A stretch of 64,000 bases of DNA, taken from positions 434,001 to 498,000 of the forward strand of contig NZ_JBGCCT010000003.1 in the NCBI RefSeq assembly GCF_041260665.1, read 5' to 3'. The translations under genes were made by a program, and so were the position numbers. Positions 59,879-64,000 of the stretch are shown here, in pieces. The notes under the pieces were generated by a model, which worked only from the letters and a program-made list of their open reading frames with translations, made no database searches and was not told the origin of the DNA. The stretch comes from Catenulispora sp. GP43. Lineage in GTDB: Bacteria; Actinomycetota; Actinomycetes; Streptomycetales; Catenulisporaceae. The stretch's first letter is position 1. The number at the start of each line of letters is the position of its first letter.

Positions 59879-59919
59879 CGGAAGCCCCGCAGACCCCCCT
59901 GGTGTCTGCGGGGCTTCCG
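59879..59919. terminator. Intrinsic terminator between copA and the cell-wall-binding gene
   Basis: Arms 59879-59894 and 59904-59919 form a perfect 16-bp stem with a 9-nt loop, followed by GTTATTC on the plus strand. It serves both convergent genes. Confidence 0.8.
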
Positions 59920-59958
59920 GTTATTCGGTGACAGCTACGGGACCGAGACGGACACGGC

Positions 59959-61869
59959 TCAGGCGTGCGGGTTGAGCACGTAGTCGTACCCGGCCGGGCC
60001 GGAGATCCCGCCGCCGATGTTGGACTGCGTGACGCCGCCGTCCACGACCTTGGTCCCACCGAAGATGTAGGCGTTGGTCGTGGCCGGCGCCCAGCCGAAG
60101 ATGTAGTTCTGCTCGGCCGCCGACGGTCCGACCCCCGGCTGCAGCAGCAGCAGCGGGCCGCGCTTTTCGCCCATGACGGCGCCGCCGGACAGGGCGTCCG
60201 GCCAGTCCGCGCCGGTGGCGAAGCCGATGCTCGTCGGGAAGGCCGCGCCGTTCGAGCCTGCGAAGAAGGTCTTCGCGACCAGGTACGAGGTCTGGTACCG
60301 GTCGTTGCCGACGAGGCCGGTGTGCTTGTAGCCGATGCCGGTGAGCGCGATGTCGGCCTGGCCGCCGACGCCGTAGACCGGGGTCGTGTAGTTCGCGCTG
60401 TTGTGCGCCTTCACCTGAGCCAGGTACGCCGCGGTGGAGGCCGGCATCTGCTTGTCGTTGGTCAGGACCACGACACCCTCGGGGGGCCCGGGGTAGCCGC
60501 TCGCCTCCGCGGCCGCACCCGCGGACAGCGCGTCCGGGGCCAGGTTGCCGGTGGCGACCAGGACCCGGTCCGGCTGGACCCAACCGTTCGACTGGGCGTT
60601 GTTGGTGACCTGCTCGGCGATGGCCACCGAGGTCGCGTAGCGGTCCGTGCCGGAGATCCGCTTGACGTCGTAGCCCAGGCCCTTCACCGCGTTGTACACG
60701 GCCGGGGACAGCGCCTGCTCGCCGCCGAGCACGTACACGGTCTTGATGCCGCCCGGCGCACCGAGCGCCCGGGTGATCTCGGCCTTCACCGCGGCGTCGA
60801 GGTGGTCGGTCGGGGTGAGCAGCAGCGGGCCGGCCTCGGCGGTGGCCAGGGTGCTGCCGCCGAGCGCGTCGGCGAACTGGTCGGACCGGCTGAGCACGAC
60901 GGTGCTGGCGGTCCCGGCCTTCCACTGGGACTGCGAGGCGGCGATCGCGGTGCCGAGCCGGTCGGCCCCGGCCAGCCGGGTCTCGGTGTTCTTGACCAGC
61001 GGCTGGTAGTCCGGCAGGCCGACGGAGGCCGACTCCTGACGCTGCCCGCCGCCGTCGGCCGCGGACACGGACTCCACGTCGTTCGGGGCCCCGTTGGTGG
61101 CGGTGCGCGCCTCGAAGGCGATCCGGCTGCCGTCCGCGGAGAAGGCCGGGAAGAGGTGGTCCTCGGCGCCGGTGGTGAGCTGCTTCGGCGTGCCGGCCGC
61201 CGGGGAGGCCTCCTGGCCGTTCCACGCGACGGTCCAGATCTGCTCGCGGCCCGCGTTGTCCTTGCGCATGAACGCGACCGTCTTGCCGTCGGGGGAGATG
61301 GTCGGCGAGTCGCCGTTCGCGGCGGCCAGGATGGGGCCGGCGCTGCCGCGGCCGTAAGCGTCCTGGACGTAGATGTCGTCCTGGTTGGTGGCCGTGTTGT
61401 GGTGCTGGAAGGTCAGGCTGTCGCCGTTGGCGTCCGGCGCGCTGTCGCCGCCCTCCTGGAACTTCGAGCCCGGCGTGGCCAGCGGGTCGCTCTCGACGAC
61501 CGGGTCGCCGGCCGGGGTGTAGTCCGGGATCGCGACGATCTTGGAGACCCCGTTCACGGTCTCGGAGAACACGATCTCGGTGCCGTGGTTCCAGAACGTC
61601 GGGTTCGAGCGCGCGACGCCGGCCTTGGCCGGGTCGACCACGATCTCCGCGCCGCCGGGCAGGTTGCGGGTGGCGATCGAACCGTCGGCGTTCGCGTGCA
61701 CGTACCGGCTGCCGTCGGGGGCCCACGAGCCCTTGCCGACCGTCAGCGGCGAGTTCGCCGCGCCGGGGTACGTGGCGTGCGCCGCGGCGGAGAACCCGAC
61801 CGCGGTCGCGACGGAGCTGGCGAGGACGGCCGAGGCCGCCAAGGACTTCTTGAGCTTCGAGCTGCGCAT
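59959..61869 (-). CDS. Secreted PD40-propeller protein with three cell-wall-binding repeats
   Basis: The 636-residue protein has a signal peptide (about 1-32, ending AAHAT). Residues about 45-290 hold PD40/TolB-like blades such as DSPTISPDGKTVAFMRKDN and LFPAFSADGSRIAFEA. Three CW_binding_2 repeats follow, with ADRLGTAIAAS near 315, GTDRYATSVAIAEQ near 415 and NDRYQTSYLVAKTF near 530, each with the ALxGG and FGG-type ends. Such repeats bind cell wall in Clostridium and actinobacteria. It is probably a wall-attached sensor or enzyme partner. The frameshifted locus at 36894 is a relative. Confidence 0.88.
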   Translation of the reverse strand: MRSSKLKKSLAASAVLASSVATAVGFSAAAHATYPGAANSPLTVGKGSWAPDGSRYVHANADGSIATRNLPGGAEIVVDPAKAGVARSNPTFWNHGTEIVFSETVNGVSKIVAIPDYTPAGDPVVESDPLATPGSKFQEGGDSAPDANGDSLTFQHHNTATNQDDIYVQDAYGRGSAGPILAAANGDSPTISPDGKTVAFMRKDNAGREQIWTVAWNGQEASPAAGTPKQLTTGAEDHLFPAFSADGSRIAFEARTATNGAPNDVESVSAADGGGQRQESASVGLPDYQPLVKNTETRLAGADRLGTAIAASQSQWKAGTASTVVLSRSDQFADALGGSTLATAEAGPLLLTPTDHLDAAVKAEITRALGAPGGIKTVYVLGGEQALSPAVYNAVKGLGYDVKRISGTDRYATSVAIAEQVTNNAQSNGWVQPDRVLVATGNLAPDALSAGAAAEASGYPGPPEGVVVLTNDKQMPASTAAYLAQVKAHNSANYTTPVYGVGGQADIALTGIGYKHTGLVGNDRYQTSYLVAKTFFAGSNGAAFPTSIGFATGADWPDALSGGAVMGEKRGPLLLLQPGVGPSAAEQNYIFGWAPATTNAYIFGGTKVVDGGVTQSNIGGGISGPAGYDYVLNPHA

Positions 61870-62108
61870 AGTGTTTCTCCCCAGAACACGTGGCTCTTCA
61901 GAGCCTTGTCACCTGGAACGACGCGGGGCCGGTCGAACAGTTGACCCCTGTTACCGACTCGTTACACAACTCTTGAGGAACCTGGGTCGTGTGTGGCGTT
62001 CTGCGGCAACCGTCCACTCCCGCGCACGCGTCCTCACCAGTAATGCCGTCCGCCCCGGCGTGCTCGGGTAGCCTGGCCCCGCAGTCCACGTCCATAACCG
62101 GAGATCCC

Positions 62109-63188
62109 ATGCGTCTGTCCCTGGTCGTCCCGTGCTTCAACGAAGAAGCGGTTTTGGCGAGGTTCCACGAGGTGGTGCGGGCCGAGACCGCGGGGATAGC
62201 GGATGCGGTCGAGCTGGTCTTCGTCGACGATGGCTCCTCCGACAGCACCCTGGAACTGCTCAAGAAGTTCTCGGTGGAGGACCCGGAGGCCAAGTACGTC
62301 TCCTTCAGCCGCAACTTCGGCAAGGAGTCGGCGATCCTGGCCGGCCTGAAGCGGGCCAGCGGCGACGCGGTGATCATCATCGATGCCGACCTGCAGCACC
62401 CGCCAGAGTTGCTGCGGCGCATGGTCGACCTGCACAAGCAGGGCTTCGACCAGGTCATCGCGCAGCGCAACCGCGAGGGCGACAAGAAGATGAAGAGCCT
62501 GGTCGCGCGGACCTACTACAAGCTGATCAACAAGATGGTCGACGTCGAGCTGGTGGACGGGGTCGGCGACTTCCGGCTGCTGTCCCGGCGCGCGGTCGAC
62601 GCGCTGCTGGAGATGCCGGAGTACAACCGCTTCTCCAAGGGCCTGTTCGCCTGGATCGGCTTCGACACGGTCACCTTCAACTACCGCAACGCGGTGCGCG
62701 AGGCCGGCGAGACCAAGTGGTCGTTCCGGCGGCTGCTGAACTACGGCGTGGACTCGCTGCTGTCGTTCAACAACAAGCCGCTGCGGATGGCCATCTACCT
62801 CGGCTTCCTGTTCTTCAGCATCTCCTTCGTCTACATGGTGTGGCTCATCGTGCGGACGATGATCAGCGGCAACACCACCCCCGGCTACGTCACCACGATC
62901 GCGGCCATCGTCGGCATCGGCGGTCTGCAGATGTTCACGATCGGCGTGATCGGCGAGTATGTCGGGCGCATCTATTACGAGGTCAAGCGGCGGCCGCACT
63001 ACCTGGTCAAGGAGACCGAGTCCGGCCCGCTGCGGCACCAGGACGACTTCCAGGCCATCTCCGGCGACCACCGCTCGGCGGACCGGCCCGCCGCGCCCGC
63101 CGCGCCTTCCGGGGGCTCGGCGCCGGAGGAGAGCAGTGACCCGGTCAACGGCGTCCCCGGGGCGCGAGAGCTGAACGGAATCCAGTGA
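62109..63188 (+). CDS. GT2 glycosyltransferase, GtrB/CsbB-like (polyprenyl-phosphate sugar synthase)
   Basis: From ATG 62109, after GGAG, the protein has 359 residues. LSLVVPCFNEEAVL opens the GT-A domain, VFVDDGSSDSTLELL near 35-49 binds the nucleotide, and VIIIDADLQHPPE near 87-99 includes the D-x-D site. Two C-terminal membrane segments near 225-250 and 262-290 and a disordered Pro/Ser tail follow. GtrB and CsbB move sugar from UDP-sugar to undecaprenyl phosphate. It overlaps the YfhO-like gene by 4 bp (GTGA), the CsbB-YfhO pairing of Gram-positives. Confidence 0.88.
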   Translation: MRLSLVVPCFNEEAVLARFHEVVRAETAGIADAVELVFVDDGSSDSTLELLKKFSVEDPEAKYVSFSRNFGKESAILAGLKRASGDAVIIIDADLQHPPELLRRMVDLHKQGFDQVIAQRNREGDKKMKSLVARTYYKLINKMVDVELVDGVGDFRLLSRRAVDALLEMPEYNRFSKGLFAWIGFDTVTFNYRNAVREAGETKWSFRRLLNYGVDSLLSFNNKPLRMAIYLGFLFFSISFVYMVWLIVRTMISGNTTPGYVTTIAAIVGIGGLQMFTIGVIGEYVGRIYYEVKRRPHYLVKETESGPLRHQDDFQAISGDHRSADRPAAPAAPSGGSAPEESSDPVNGVPGARELNGIQ

Positions 63189-64000
63189 GCAGAACCGTCT
63201 CGGGGACCCTGCGCCGCAATCTCTACCTGGTCCTCGCCTTCGTCGTCCCGACGGTGGTCTACGCGGCGATATTGGCCGACCGGCAGATCTACCCGTTCGA
63301 CCCGCACGGCCCGTACACGCCGTTCATGATCGACCTGAACAACCAGTACGCCCAGTTCTACTCGTACTTCGACCAGGCGCTCAAAGGCCACGGGTCGCTG
63401 CTGTTCACCTGGCGCGCCGACGGCGGTATGAACTTCTGGCCGATCGTCGCCTACTACCTCACCAGCCCCTTCGGTCTGCTGACGCTGTTCGGCTCGGACC
63501 ACCAGCTGCCGGTGCTGATCGCCTTCGCCACGGTGTTGAAGCTCGGGGCGGCCGGGCTCGGGATGGCGCTGTTCCTGCGTAAGTTCCGGGGCGAGCCGGG
63601 CCCGGGCCGGAGCTCGGCCGTCGACAAGGCCGTGATCGTGGTGCTGTCGGCGTCCTACGCGCTCGGCGCGTGGTCGCTGCTCTACGCCTTCAACATCATG
63701 TGGCTGGACGCGCTCTATCTGCTGCCGTGGGCGCTGCTCGGGGTGGAGCGGCTGCTGACCAAGGGCCGGATCGCCTCCCTGGCGCTGGCCATCGGGCTGA
63801 ACCTGGTCATCGACTTCTACACCGGCGCGATGATCTGCGTCTTCGTGTGCCTGTACGCGCTGGCGCGGTACGCGGGCGTGCGGGAACGCTTCGAGCGCGC
63901 CGAATTCCTGCGCACGGCCGGCAAGTTCGCGGCCGCAGGTGCGATCGGCGGCCTCATCTCCGCCGCGTTCATCCTGCCCACCTACCTCGGCGGGCTGACC
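63185..64000 (+). CDS. YfhO-like membrane protein (cut by window edge)
   Basis: The GTG at 63185 overlaps the glycosyltransferase stop by 4 bp; 272 codons run to the edge. NLYLVLAFVVPTVVYAAIL is the first membrane span. PFMIDLNNQYAQFYSYF and FTWRADGGMNFWPIVAYYLTSPFGLL, then WLDALYLLPWALLG, fit YfhO proteins. In Bacillus YfhO transfers sugar from the lipid carrier made by CsbB to lipoteichoic acid; the acceptor in an actinobacterium would differ. More than half the usual protein lies outside the window. Confidence 0.78.
   Translation, partial: MSRTVSGTLRRNLYLVLAFVVPTVVYAAILADRQIYPFDPHGPYTPFMIDLNNQYAQFYSYFDQALKGHGSLLFTWRADGGMNFWPIVAYYLTSPFGLLTLFGSDHQLPVLIAFATVLKLGAAGLGMALFLRKFRGEPGPGRSSAVDKAVIVVLSASYALGAWSLLYAFNIMWLDALYLLPWALLGVERLLTKGRIASLALAIGLNLVIDFYTGAMICVFVCLYALARYAGVRERFERAEFLRTAGKFAAAGAIGGLISAAFILPTYLGGLT

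Overview
The window is high-GC, densely coded actinobacterial chromosome. The pointers are many GTG starts, short gene overlaps (GTGA, ATGA, TGATG), a maleylpyruvate-isomerase-like protein of a type linked to mycothiol, LLM flavin/F420-type oxidoreductases, an Eis-type acetyltransferase, SigE-family, ECF41 and ECF42 sigma factors, and an nth-NUDIX-marP-ephE block as in mycobacteria. A filamentous actinomycete (Streptomyces- or Catenulispora-like) fits, but the genus cannot be fixed from the sequence. I see no rRNA, tRNA, CRISPR array, insertion sequence or phage gene, so this looks like ordinary chromosome carrying accessory metabolism and regulation.

Layout. 1-9.8 kb: a cut-off membrane sensor gene, a DUF347 membrane protein, a TetR regulator divergent from an epoxide hydrolase, two MFS transporters (the second with its own TetR), an APH-fold kinase, and an arylamine N-acetyltransferase divergent from a TIGR03086-type protein. 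A 7-7-7 inverted repeat occurs twice at the epoxide hydrolase promoter and once at the acetyltransferase promoter, suggesting one TetR regulon. 9.8-17.5 kb: a Tet(M)/Otr(A)-like ribosomal protection gene with a possible leader peptide, a phosphodiesterase, a MocR regulator with a 12-bp tandem repeat, a YtrA-type GntR/ABC operon and an alcohol dehydrogenase. 17.6-31.3 kb: a GH114-like lipoprotein, two carboxymuconolactone-decarboxylase-like (CMD) proteins, a DUF4188/MerR pair, two LLM oxidoreductases, an S41 peptidase, a YCII/ECF42 pair, a drug-export ABC operon ending in its MerR gene, and an ECF41 sigma factor. ECF41-type promoter sequences precede the sigma gene and both CMD genes.

31.6-38.3 kb: a DUF1062 protein, a stand-alone divergent EF-Tu, a possible 36-residue membrane peptide, a HxlR regulator/aldo-keto reductase pair, an SDR/TetR pair, and a frameshifted remnant of a cell-wall-binding protein. 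38.4-45 kb: nth, a CoA-pyrophosphatase-like NUDIX gene, marP, a DUF457 protein, an EphE-like hydrolase, an Eis-like acetyltransferase and an enoyl-CoA hydratase. 45.2-48.5 kb: a cobalamin riboswitch followed by a BtuF-BtuC-BtuD uptake operon.

48.5-64 kb: a solute-binding lipoprotein, a SigE-family sigma factor with a small membrane protein, a Ser-rich lipoprotein, an acyl-CoA ligase, a second SigE-family sigma factor divergent from a large Ser/Gly/Tyr low-complexity protein, a DUF1906 secreted protein, a copper ATPase with a CsoR-type operator, an intact cell-wall-binding protein, and a CsbB/GtrB-like glycosyltransferase coupled to a YfhO-like membrane protein that runs off the window.

The best leads for something new are the low-complexity protein at 54.5-56.2 kb, the cross-locus operators, the unexplained minus-strand terminator near 22.4 kb, the leader ORF before the ribosomal protection gene, and the extended, internally duplicated N-terminus of the cobalamin permease.
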